The translations under genes and the position numbers were made by a program. Shown in pieces: positions 1-8,210 of a stretch of 64,000 nucleotides of DNA; positions within the stretch are counted from its first letter, which is position 1; each line of letters opens with the position of its first letter. The stretch is from SIG622 sp045596605 (GTDB lineage: Bacteria; Bacillota; Clostridia; Oscillospirales; CAG-382), in assembly GCA_045596605.1 (NCBI GenBank), contig JAZOCR010000143.1, positions 1-64,000 on the forward strand, written 5' to 3'. Under the pieces are notes generated by a model. The model saw only the letters and a program-made list of their open reading frames with translations, searched no databases and was not told where the DNA came from.

Positions 1-2
1 AT

Positions 3-2471
3 GGCAGCGATGTAATCGTTATGGATGCCGAGGGCGCAAATCCCGCATCTCCCTGTAAGATGACTGTTATTGATGACTCGGTATCTTTTGAAGGGTTGAC
101 GGACGGAGACAGAATCAAGATTGAAATCTCTATGGTCATGACAACATATCCCGGACAAACCGAGGTGCATTCGATTGAAAAGCTGTCCGACGGTACCATA
201 GATGATATTGATCCTGCGGTATTGGACAGCCTTTGCGAGCTTGGGTGGATCTGCACTGTCAAGGATGAAGCAACAGACTCTACAGAACAGGATGTGTCAA
301 AGCCCGATTCATCGGAGGAAGAAACCAACGCCCCCGAGGACACAGAGCTTATATCCGACGAAGAGGCAATCGCTCTCTGTATTGCCGGGCAGGAAACCGT
401 GCATTCCTGGGGGGATTGCAATTTAAGCTTTTCGCCGAATAGTGAAGGCTCTATAACAAGGGAAATGGGCAAGTGGGGAAAATTAGAGTTTCGTCCTCTT
501 GATAAAGATGAATGTTCAACTCTTTCAAGTCCGGATATTAGAGGAAACACAAAAATTTACTATGGCGATTACGAATGGATGCAGGAAAATCTGAAAAAGA
601 TTTTTACAGAAAGATTTATAGAAAAGCATTTTAACGGTTTGCCGTGGCCATTCATATATGAAAATGGAACGGTATATTTTTCCGGGTATGCCGGCGGCTG
701 CTCCGGATACCAGACCGACATAAATTACACTGTTATAAACAAAACGGAAAATGAATTTTCCGTAGTGTATGAAACGTATCATAAGGATTATGATACAAGA
801 GAAATTCTGTATTCAGAGGATTCATACTTAGGGTATATGAAATTCGTAAAGGAAGGCGACCTTTGGCTTATTGATGCTTATAATTCAACCGAGATAATTG
901 TCTTTATATATGCTGATGACGCAATTCCTGCCAAGTTTAAGGATAAGGTTCCGGAAAAGTATCGGGATAAAAGTTACTATTTTGAGGAAGAACCACAAGC
1001 CTCCGAGGATGAGGAGCTTATATCCGATGAAGAGGGAAAAGATAATTCTACTGAAACGATTGGCACAAAGGATGAAAATACACTTCCCGATGAACTTACG
1101 ACCGAGTACAATGATGATGTACTAGCGCAACGATACAAGCCTTTTTCTGAAAGAGTTGAATTTACTCCTGGCGACGGAAGCTTTTTTGACAAGCGATCCG
1201 ATGAACTTGCGGCCGCAGCTGATGCATTCCTCAAAGAGTATGAAAATGATAAGGCATCAAGTCCGCCAATTATGTATTATTTGGTCCAAAAGATGGGACT
1301 GTCAATATCAGAGATGTATGACTACTACTGCCCAGGGGTGTCGCCGGATTTTGTGGATTACCTTTTTATCGAAGATATGGAAGAAGCGAAACGTGCATTG
1401 ATGGCAGATTACTCATTTTATACAGATGGCAAAGTTTACACTTTCTATGAGGTTTACAATGCGGAAATGGCAGGAGAACCTTTATTTGATATCACAGATT
1501 CTGAACATGCCGCTGTCTTGTGGGATATATATGATTACTTGACATTTCAGAATACATACGGGCAGCAACAGCAACTCGGTGAATATATTCCGTTTGTGGA
1601 AGAAATCATTACTGAGAATTTCACGACAATCACCGATATTGCAGATTGGGAAATATTGGGGTTAAGCAAAGAATACAGTGGGGCATACTCATTTCTATGG
1701 GAACTGCTAAGCGGAGAATCGGATATTCCGGAATACAACGAACTCGGAATTAAGGATTATTCCTTGACAAGGCTTTCTGGGGTAAATTCACCGACTGAAA
1801 CATTTGAATTCACCTTTACAGTTACCGGCAACTCTCTCCCGGAAACACTTCCTCCCGGAACATATACAAAAATTGTTGACCAAGGAGTAGATGTTTTTCT
1901 ATATGATAACAAGAAGCCGGTAGAAAATGAGGAGTATACAGAAATCAATAGAGTTCGCATGGGATTCGATAAGTTTGGCGATATTCCTGCAGCGCAGGCT
2001 GTTTATTGGTATGTTGATTGGAATTATTGGAAATTATCCTCCTACGGTCAATGGGAGCCCGAACGTGACCTTCTGCCGTATGGCTATATTTGCAAATTTT
2101 ACGGAGAAAATCTGAAAATCGACTTTTCTGAATTACAGCAACTTATGTACGATAAATTTGGAATTGAGGTAGAAAGACCGAAGGAAAGTGGTTATCTCCA
2201 TAGCAAAGGCATCTGCGTATACGACAAAGAAACTGACACAGCAGAGTACATAGATACACGCTACTTTGAGCCTCATCACCGTATTGTTGATGTAAAGACT
2301 GAAAACGAAATAACTTATGTTACCGTACAGCTTTTCGCCGACAGACTGCATCTCGTTCCATCACATAAGATAGTTTACGAAATCGGTGCGGATGAGGTAT
2401 TTCTCGGATGTGAGATTGTTGAATTCGGAAAATATGAACCAGGTGAGCTGGACTTGAAATCACAAGGCTGA
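3..2471 (+). CDS. Large hypothetical multidomain protein, 5' end outside window
   Basis: The reading frame is open from base 3 with no stop or ribosome binding site before the ATG at 21, so the true start lies upstream and about 820 C-terminal residues are visible. The first 75 residues look like the end of an OB-fold domain of the DUF3221 kind found in lipoproteins (a TYPGQ...IEKL pattern). Two acidic linkers, each containing the motif ELISDEE (near residues 112 and 338), separate this from a central region with many aromatic residues (about 120-330) that faintly resembles IseA/NTF2-like folds, and from a C-terminal half (about 390-816) that I do not recognise. There is no membrane segment in the visible part. 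It is probably an exported or lipid-anchored surface protein, but that is inferred from domain type only because the signal peptide is not in the window. Confidence 0.75.
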   Translation, partial: GSDVIVMDAEGANPASPCKMTVIDDSVSFEGLTDGDRIKIEISMVMTTYPGQTEVHSIEKLSDGTIDDIDPAVLDSLCELGWICTVKDEATDSTEQDVSKPDSSEEETNAPEDTELISDEEAIALCIAGQETVHSWGDCNLSFSPNSEGSITREMGKWGKLEFRPLDKDECSTLSSPDIRGNTKIYYGDYEWMQENLKKIFTERFIEKHFNGLPWPFIYENGTVYFSGYAGGCSGYQTDINYTVINKTENEFSVVYETYHKDYDTREILYSEDSYLGYMKFVKEGDLWLIDAYNSTEIIVFIYADDAIPAKFKDKVPEKYRDKSYYFEEEPQASEDEELISDEEGKDNSTETIGTKDENTLPDELTTEYNDDVLAQRYKPFSERVEFTPGDGSFFDKRSDELAAAADAFLKEYENDKASSPPIMYYLVQKMGLSISEMYDYYCPGVSPDFVDYLFIEDMEEAKRALMADYSFYTDGKVYTFYEVYNAEMAGEPLFDITDSEHAAVLWDIYDYLTFQNTYGQQQQLGEYIPFVEEIITENFTTITDIADWEILGLSKEYSGAYSFLWELLSGESDIPEYNELGIKDYSLTRLSGVNSPTETFEFTFTVTGNSLPETLPPGTYTKIVDQGVDVFLYDNKKPVENEEYTEINRVRMGFDKFGDIPAAQAVYWYVDWNYWKLSSYGQWEPERDLLPYGYICKFYGENLKIDFSELQQLMYDKFGIEVERPKESGYLHSKGICVYDKETDTAEYIDTRYFEPHHRIVDVKTENEITYVTVQLFADRLHLVPSHKIVYEIGADEVFLGCEIVEFGKYEPGELDLKSQG

Positions 2472-2475
2472 TGAT

Positions 2476-2610
2476 ATGTACCACACGGCATATATTGCCC
2501 TTGTGGATGCAGATGCAGCGGAGAGGTCAGGGCAAATACTAAAAATGTATGAAACAAAGTACCTCAGCCTTGTAAATGATATTATACAAACCAATGACTT
2601 CGCGGAATAG
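2476..2610 (+). CDS. Possible 44-residue ORF or gene remnant
   Basis: An ATG opens four bases after the stop of the preceding gene and runs 44 codons to a TAG. The peptide (MYHTAYIALVDADAAERSGQ at its start) has ordinary composition and could form one or two helices, but there is no separate ribosome binding site and no recognised family. It may be translated by coupling to the upstream gene, or be the tail of a decayed gene. Low certainty. Confidence 0.2.
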   Translation: MYHTAYIALVDADAAERSGQILKMYETKYLSLVNDIIQTNDFAE

Positions 2611-2646
2611 TTTGCGAGAAAACTAAAATAAGCTTATTAGATAAAG

Positions 2647-2684
2647 AAAATCCATCACAGACTTTCATCTGAGATGGATTTTTT
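2647..2684 (+). terminator. Intrinsic terminator, probably bidirectional
   Basis: A 10-bp stem (AAAATCCATC / GATGGATTTT) ends in a T run on the plus strand and an A run on the other side. It lies between the convergent genes ending at 2471 (or 2610) and 2748. Confidence 0.75.
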
Positions 2685-2747
2685 GTCTATTTGGTTTGAG
2701 CAATCCCTCCAATAAGGACATCGCGCATTTTATTATGTAGCCCAGCT

Positions 2748-3965
2748 TTATGAGCGAACAAACTTATCATTTGCCTTTACCGCATAGCAATCACGGTTTA
2801 TAACAATCTCACTGTCGTTTACAATGGTAAATACGTACTTGTCAGCCATAAAGTCGATGTCCGTGTACTCATCGCCCGTGTCTTCAAATATAGTATTTGA
2901 AAAATCAAGATTTACGTATATCTTTCCGTCGGCAATATAGTATCTGCCCTCGATGTCACATCCACCCTGGAGATAGTTGACAAACAATACGCAGTCGCCG
3001 TCATCAGCAAAGTAAATGCAGGGCGTGCTTCCTTCTCCATTGATGCCCGGGTCAGACCAAATGTATTTTCCGGAAATGTATTTCTCGGAAGCTACAGCTT
3101 CAGACGCAGTTTTCTCTCTGGAGTAAATGCGGATAAACACTCTGTTTTGTGCAGTGTCCCTGTCCGGATAAAGCTCCATACGGTTATAGTTCTCCGGCTC
3201 AAAATGTTTTTCACTGAAAAGATATATTTTCATATCGTAAATATGTGTGTCTGTCTGCATAACAGTTACCGGACGTGTTGACAGCTCGAAGTCTGCGTTT
3301 TCCAATATTGCATCATAATCTTTTACAGATAGAATTTCTGCTATGTCCGAGACTTTTTTGTATTCGTCCTCATAAAGGATTTTCATCTCTGTCGCATCAA
3401 TATCTGCAAGCTTTGCTGCCTTGTCAATAATATCAAGCAGCTGGTTTAATGTAACGTCTGTTATGGTAAACTCCATATCGGATCCGAATTTTATATCACT
3501 GCCGTCGCCGGTGTACTTGTAGCAATTTGAATAAAATTCGTGCTCATACTCTACAACGTTTTCTTCTGCGCCGGTCGGCTCAAAGCCTCCACGGTAGTAC
3601 AAAATTCCGTCATAGCCGAACATTGTTTTGCCCTCGCTTTTTATATAAAAGGAGAAACCGGGTCCGGGACGTGAATAGCCGGGAACAGCACCGATATATT
3701 GTGCATCCTTGTCAAAGGCAAGAATTTCGTCCCTTGACAAACACGGATACTCCAAACCTTCATAAAGCTTCCAGTCAAGTCCTATAAATTCGGATATGTT
3801 GATTTCTTTGTTTTCGGTTTGGTCTTTTACATCATCCTTGACAGCATCAAGGGTTTCACTTGCGTTGTCTTTTCCCTTTTCGGCGTCATTTTCGCCGAAG
3901 GAGCAAGCTCCAAGAGATATGAGCATCAATAATGCCAATAGGGCTGAAAGTGTTTTTTTAGTCAT
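2748..3965 (-). CDS. Hypothetical lipoprotein, 405 aa
   Basis: The N-terminus has a basic start, a hydrophobic stretch and a lipobox ending in LGAC (Cys21), so it should be lipidated by Lgt and anchored on the outer face of the membrane. A GAGGAGG ribosome binding site precedes the ATG at 3965. After an acidic, low-complexity linker (about 25-55) comes a region of mixed alpha/beta character, and the last 110 residues form a beta-rich unit with the look of a lipocalin-like scaffold (repeated short strands with Gly/Asp turns). I recognise no named family. It converges on the large surface protein to its left and is followed on the right by a gene-poor stretch. Confidence 0.75.
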   Translation of the reverse strand: MTKKTLSALLALLMLISLGACSFGENDAEKGKDNASETLDAVKDDVKDQTENKEINISEFIGLDWKLYEGLEYPCLSRDEILAFDKDAQYIGAVPGYSRPGPGFSFYIKSEGKTMFGYDGILYYRGGFEPTGAEENVVEYEHEFYSNCYKYTGDGSDIKFGSDMEFTITDVTLNQLLDIIDKAAKLADIDATEMKILYEDEYKKVSDIAEILSVKDYDAILENADFELSTRPVTVMQTDTHIYDMKIYLFSEKHFEPENYNRMELYPDRDTAQNRVFIRIYSREKTASEAVASEKYISGKYIWSDPGINGEGSTPCIYFADDGDCVLFVNYLQGGCDIEGRYYIADGKIYVNLDFSNTIFEDTGDEYTDIDFMADKYVFTIVNDSEIVINRDCYAVKANDKFVRS

Positions 3966-4345
3966 AATAATGCCTCCTCGTGTGGATTGGGTTGACTCAA
4001 GAGCGTCCTGCCACTGCGATTGATATATTCCTTAAAATAATTGTATCACATGCCAATGACAATTTCAAGATGTTTTGGAATTTTCTTAACCACAGATAAA
4101 TGATTTGTAAATGTTGACAAAAATTCCAACAGCGATTATGGTGCCGGCAGCTTTGAAAACACCGAAAATGTTAAAACGCCATTTTTATCACAAAAAAGAA
4201 AAAGCCGGGGTAAAATGGCGAAACCCAAGCCCCAACATATTCAGTATAACATACTCGAACCAAGTTGTCAATATATGGTTGTGCATTACCTCTAAATTCT
4301 GCGTAATAAACAAAAATATTTTAGTAACTTTGTTTAAAATACATA

Positions 4346-4374
4346 TTGCAAAACCGGAAAATGTATGCTATAAT
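4346..4374 (+). promoter_or_regulatory. Sigma-A-type promoter with no obvious gene behind it
   Basis: TTGCAA, 17-base spacer, TATAAT. The predicted start is near 4381. An AGAGAGG-like site and an ATG follow at once, but that frame stops after three codons. Confidence 0.6.
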
Positions 4375-4636
4375 ATAGACACAAAGGAAAGAGAGGTACA
4401 CTCCAATGAGAAAATAAACCTCAAAGCTTTTACGAAAGACAAAAGAAGTTCAGAATCGATAACGGAGCTCTGACAGGGAAAAACGACGGAAAGAACAGGT
4501 CGTATTAAGGCTCGGATATGTATAGGCAAATACAGAAATAAAATATGTATCCGAAAAAAGAAAAACAAAGGTCTTTCAGTAAAAGCAGGACAAATCGCCC
4601 TTGCAGGAAAACAGAAAAATCAAACGGATTCCACGT

Positions 4637-4762
4637 ATGGAAAATGAAAAGAAAAAAAGGTTTAACTTTGAAAATCCGGGCAAGAGGCAGACAAAAGAAA
4701 GCGAGGATAAAAAAGATGTTAGATATCAAGGAGAGCCGGAAATAGCTCCGAACTGTGCGTAA
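4637..4762 (+). CDS. Possible 41-residue protein
   Basis: A 41-codon frame (MENEKKKRFNFENPGKRQTK at its start) with a C-terminal part rich in Asp, Glu and Pro. Its composition looks more protein-like than the overlapping very basic frame, and its stop falls inside the terminator-like hairpin, as is common for a last gene. The ribosome binding site is weak (ACGGA). It could equally be chance reading of a non-coding transcript. Confidence 0.25.
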   Translation: MENEKKKRFNFENPGKRQTKESEDKKDVRYQGEPEIAPNCA

Positions 4763-4795
4763 AGAAGCATAGATTCGGAGCTGTTTCCATTTTAA
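4738..4795 (+). terminator. Terminator-like hairpin
   Basis: GGAAATAGCTCCGAA (4738-4752) pairs with TTCGGAGCTGTTTCC (4774-4788) over 15 bp including one G-U pair, followed by ATTTT. It would end a transcript starting at the promoter near 4346. Confidence 0.5.
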
Positions 4796-4969
4796 AAGAC
4801 AATTAACAGAGAGTTTTGTCTGCACGGGAAAATATCCTCTTGCAGAATTTTTCTTTTTTTGGGGGGAGCTTCTCACGATTATCACATTGCGCACACTTTT
4901 AGGGGTGCAATAATTTTGCGCATGTTCAAATCAAGTTAACAAATAGGTGATATTATGTTATGTGTGTTA

Positions 4970-4998
4970 TTGTAAAATACCATAAATATGCGTATAAA
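4970..4998 (+). promoter_or_regulatory. Probable promoter of the Gld-type ABC operon
   Basis: TTGTAA, 17-base spacer, TATAAA, ending 24 bases before the first ATG of the operon. Confidence 0.45.
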
Positions 4999-5022
4999 AA
5001 ATATAACAGGAGATAAAAAGCT

Positions 5023-5994
5023 ATGATCGAAATTAAAAATCTCGTCAAGCGTTACGGCGCAAATATAAAGGCCGTGGATAATATATCCTTCAGCGTTAAC
5101 GACGGAGAAATCATGGGTTTTCTCGGACCTAACGGCGCAGGTAAAAGTACAGCCATGAACATTCTCACAGGATACCTTTCCGCAACCGATGGCGTGTGTC
5201 TTATCGACGGCGTGGATATCCTTGAGCACCCAATTGAAGCAAAGAAGAAAATAGGGTATCTTCCGGAGCAGCCCCCTCTTTACCTTGAAATGACGGTGCT
5301 TGAATACCTCAATTTTGTATATGACCTTAAAAAATGCACCCTTAACAGAAAAAAGCATATAGCAGAAATCTGTGAGGTTATAAAAATCACGGATATGGCA
5401 CATAGACTTATCGGCAACCTTTCAAAGGGCTACAGACAGAGAGTCGGCATCGCCCAGGCGCTTATCGGAAACCCCGAGGTGCTTATCTTTGACGAGCCTA
5501 CCGTAGGTCTTGACCCGATGCAGATTATAGAAATAAGAAACCTTATTCGCTCCCTCGGTAAAAACCACACCGTTATCCTCAGCACGCATATACTTCCTGA
5601 GGTACAGGCAGTGTGCGACAGAATCGTGGTTATAAACAAGGGTAAAATCGTTGCAAACGCAACTGCTCAGGAGCTTGATAAGCTTTCCGGTACAACCGGC
5701 AGATACAGACTTAAGGTCAGCGGAAATCCGCAGGACGTTCTTGCGATTCTCCGTAGTATTGACGGCATAACGAAGGCAGAAAAGCTTGTTGAGGAGCAAA
5801 ACACACCGGACTGCTCCGCATTTATGATTGAATGTGCTTCCGGCGACGATATAAGAAAATCGGTGTTTTACGGACTTGCAAAAGGAAATATGGCAATACT
5901 TTCCTTTGAGCCGGTCAGCGCAAGCCTTGAAGATGTTTTCATTTCGCTCGTAGAGCACGGCACGGGAAATGTAAAGGAGGGTAAAAAACGATGA
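5023..5994 (+). CDS. ABC transporter ATP-binding protein, GldA-like
   Basis: Cytoplasmic ATPase of an ABC-2-type transporter. Walker A is GPNGAGKST (residues 35-43), the signature is LSKGYRQR, Walker B is LIFDEPT with the catalytic Glu, and the H-loop is STHIL. After the ATPase core a roughly 90-residue C-terminal extension resembles the regulatory tail of GldA/CcmA-type proteins. The 323-residue length fits. AGGAGA stands before the ATG. The stop overlaps the next gene by four bases (ATGA), so the two are translationally coupled. The four-gene set matches GldA-GldF-GldG plus DUF4340. In Bacteroidetes GldAFG is needed for gliding, but in Firmicutes the substrate is unknown. Confidence 0.88.
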   Translation: MIEIKNLVKRYGANIKAVDNISFSVNDGEIMGFLGPNGAGKSTAMNILTGYLSATDGVCLIDGVDILEHPIEAKKKIGYLPEQPPLYLEMTVLEYLNFVYDLKKCTLNRKKHIAEICEVIKITDMAHRLIGNLSKGYRQRVGIAQALIGNPEVLIFDEPTVGLDPMQIIEIRNLIRSLGKNHTVILSTHILPEVQAVCDRIVVINKGKIVANATAQELDKLSGTTGRYRLKVSGNPQDVLAILRSIDGITKAEKLVEEQNTPDCSAFMIECASGDDIRKSVFYGLAKGNMAILSFEPVSASLEDVFISLVEHGTGNVKEGKKR

Positions 5995-6701
5995 ACGCAA
6001 TATTTAAAAGAGAGATGCGCTCCTATTTTTCATCTCCTATAGGCTATATATTTATGGCGGTGTTCCTTGCAATGTCGGGATTTCTCTTTTCCATTATGAC
6101 CTTTATGTCAAAGAGCTCGTCGGCAAGCGGATATTTCGTATCCCTTATATTCATTTTTATAATAGTAATTCCGCTTCTTACCATGAAGCTTATGGCGGAG
6201 GAAAGAAAGCTGAAAACAGAACAGATTCTTCTGACGTCACCGGTAAGCCTTTCAGGAATTGTAATAGCAAAATTTCTTGCAGCCTTTACAATGTTTGGGC
6301 TTACGTTTATCGTGTCGGTAATTATCAACTTTTTCGTGCTTGCAAGATTTACTGACACAATAAGCTACGCAGAGGTTCTTGGTAACGTTATAGGTATACT
6401 TCTTATAGGTGCTGCCTTTATCGCCATAGGACTGTTTTTGTCCTCGCTTACGGAAAGCCAGATAGTTGCCGCAATTACCACTATTGCCGTAATACTCGTC
6501 ATGGTGCTCCTGGATGCAGTGTCCCAGTATATAGGAAACGACGCAATTCGTGCAGGAGTAAAATGGCTGGCAATAGCAAGCAGATTTGCCCCCTTTTCAG
6601 CGGGAGTCTTTGATCTGTCCTCTATAATTTACTACATAAGCCTTGCGGTAATTTTCCTTTTCCTTACCATTCGTGTTTACGAAAAACGCAGATGGAGTTA
6701 A
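5991..6701 (+). CDS. ABC-2 type permease, GldF-like
   Basis: A 236-residue integral membrane protein with six hydrophobic segments: one near residues 15-35, then about 55-75, 95-120, 135-155, 165-185 and 210-230. The opening FKREMRSYFSSPIGYI is typical of the ABC-2 permease family related to GldF and NosY, and MAEERKLKTEQILLTSP is the conserved cytoplasmic helix that contacts the ATPase. It should pair with the ATPase encoded just upstream, whose stop it overlaps by four bases. No half of the family seems missing. Confidence 0.87.
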   Translation: MNAIFKREMRSYFSSPIGYIFMAVFLAMSGFLFSIMTFMSKSSSASGYFVSLIFIFIIVIPLLTMKLMAEERKLKTEQILLTSPVSLSGIVIAKFLAAFTMFGLTFIVSVIINFFVLARFTDTISYAEVLGNVIGILLIGAAFIAIGLFLSSLTESQIVAAITTIAVILVMVLLDAVSQYIGNDAIRAGVKWLAIASRFAPFSAGVFDLSSIIYYISLAVIFLFLTIRVYEKRRWS

Positions 6702-6734
6702 ATGCAAAAAAGCATGCAGAAAGGAATGACGAAA

Positions 6735-8210
6735 ATGAACATTAAAAAAATTACAGGCTCAAAAGGCTTCAGATACGGCTCAGTAGCAGTGGCGTTTTCC
6801 TGCGTGTTCGTTGCGATAGTGCTGGTAATTAATATAATCATAACGGCTCTTGGTACAAAATTTTCTCTTTACGTGGATATGACGAATCAGGAGTTTTATA
6901 CAGTATCTCAGGCGAGCAAGGAGCAGCTTTCCGGGATAGATACCGCCGTGGAAATAGTATTTTTCCAAAAGAGCGATAAAATTTCCGATAATAGCTATCT
7001 CGGCTACGTAAAGCTGCTTGCACAGGAGTACGAAAAGAGCTTTGACTTTGTGGAGGTAAAGTTCCTTGACCTTATGAGCCAGCCCACGGCATCTAATAAG
7101 TATAAGCTTTCAAGCTCTGACTATATTTATTCAACCACCGTCGTAGTGCATTGTCCTGAAACTCAAAAAAGCAAAATAATCCAGCAGGAAGGCTTTTATA
7201 CCTTTACCACCGACAGCTCCGGTAATAAAACCGGCGTTTACGGCTTTAACGGAGAAAAACGCTTTACCGCAAATATACTTCAGGTTACAAGCGACAAAAA
7301 GCCGATAGCACTCTTTACAACGGGACACGACGAGACGTCTTCGGTAAGCCTTTACAATCTTCTCTCAGAGGAGGGCTACGAGGTAGGTCTTATTGATCTT
7401 ACCACCCATGAAATTCCCGAGGATACACAGCTTCTTATAATAAGTAATCCTACCCGTGACTTTGCAGGTCTTGCTGCAGAAAACAACGGAGGAACCAATG
7501 AAATACGTGCGATAAACAATTACCTTGCCAATGGCTACGGAAACGTTATGGTGTTCCTTTCGCCGGAAACTCCCGAGCTCCCCGAGCTTTCGGAGTATCT
7601 TTCGGAATGGGGAATCGGATACGACTCCGGCAAGGTGCTTATGGACAGTGCATCAAACACCATTGACACAAGCAACCTTCAGATAATTGCAGGCTATTGC
7701 GGAGCGTCTGACAGCTACGAATATCAGCTGCATAAGACTGCTTCCTCAAAATCCGTAAAAATGATAAGCGCACGCAGCACAGTGCTGAAGGCTCTTGACA
7801 GCAGTGCCGTTCCGGTTCTCGCTGCATCGCCCTCCTGCGTAAGCGTTACGGGTGACAATAAGACCGAGCCCTGTGCAAGCTCACCGCTCGTACTGCTTTC
7901 AAGCAGATCCAGGTACGTGAACAACCAGGAAGTAAGATCCAATATGCTTGTTTTCAGCTCGCCCTACTTCTTTAACAGCGAATATACAAGCACGTCGGTT
8001 TACGGTAACGCCGAAATGCTCTACGGAGCAATGAAGCTTTTCGGAAATAACGCAGTATCAGTGGATATTTCCACAAAGCCCTTTGGCGATACGTCCCTTG
8101 ATATAACAAACTCTACTGCAACTGCAATGACGGTAGTTATAGTTGCCGTGTTGCCGGTGATTATACTCGTATTTGGAATCGTTGTGTGGCTCAGGAGAAA
8201 ATCAAGATGA
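6735..8210 (+). CDS. GldG-like ABC transport auxiliary protein
   Basis: About 490 residues with an N-terminal membrane segment (roughly 15-40), a long extracytoplasmic domain of the ABC_transp_aux/GldG family, and a second membrane segment near the C-terminus (about 465-487) followed by basic residues. The family is thought to couple an ABC-2 permease to substrates outside the membrane. An in-frame ATG also occurs at 6702, just after the previous stop, but AAGGA at 6721-6725 is correctly spaced for the ATG at 6735, which I prefer. The stop overlaps the next start (ATGA). Confidence 0.85.
   Translation: MNIKKITGSKGFRYGSVAVAFSCVFVAIVLVINIIITALGTKFSLYVDMTNQEFYTVSQASKEQLSGIDTAVEIVFFQKSDKISDNSYLGYVKLLAQEYEKSFDFVEVKFLDLMSQPTASNKYKLSSSDYIYSTTVVVHCPETQKSKIIQQEGFYTFTTDSSGNKTGVYGFNGEKRFTANILQVTSDKKPIALFTTGHDETSSVSLYNLLSEEGYEVGLIDLTTHEIPEDTQLLIISNPTRDFAGLAAENNGGTNEIRAINNYLANGYGNVMVFLSPETPELPELSEYLSEWGIGYDSGKVLMDSASNTIDTSNLQIIAGYCGASDSYEYQLHKTASSKSVKMISARSTVLKALDSSAVPVLAASPSCVSVTGDNKTEPCASSPLVLLSSRSRYVNNQEVRSNMLVFSSPYFFNSEYTSTSVYGNAEMLYGAMKLFGNNAVSVDISTKPFGDTSLDITNSTATAMTVVIVAVLPVIILVFGIVVWLRRKSR

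Larger units (their letters stand above)
4024..4969. other. Gene-poor stretch of about 950 bases
   Basis: No convincing protein gene. Reading frames here give very basic, low-complexity translations typical of chance. What it does hold is a strong promoter (4346-4374), a purine-rich stretch of about 360 bases that could be a transcribed RNA, a possible 41-codon ORF (4637-4762), and a 15-bp hairpin (4738-4788). After 4800 I see only AT-rich sequence up to the gldA-like promoter. Confidence 0.5.

Noticed and set aside
4111..4473. 120-codon frame on the plus strand
   Set aside because: Composition is random-like, it has no ribosome binding site and it runs across the TATAAT promoter at 4369-4374.
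4545..4745. 66-codon basic frame on the plus strand
   Set aside because: Almost all Lys and Arg, as expected from translating A-rich sequence; the overlapping 41-codon frame looks more protein-like.
4505..4894. 129-codon frame on the minus strand, very rich in Phe and Leu
   Set aside because: It is the complement of a purine-rich, low-complexity stretch. No ribosome binding site and no coding signal.
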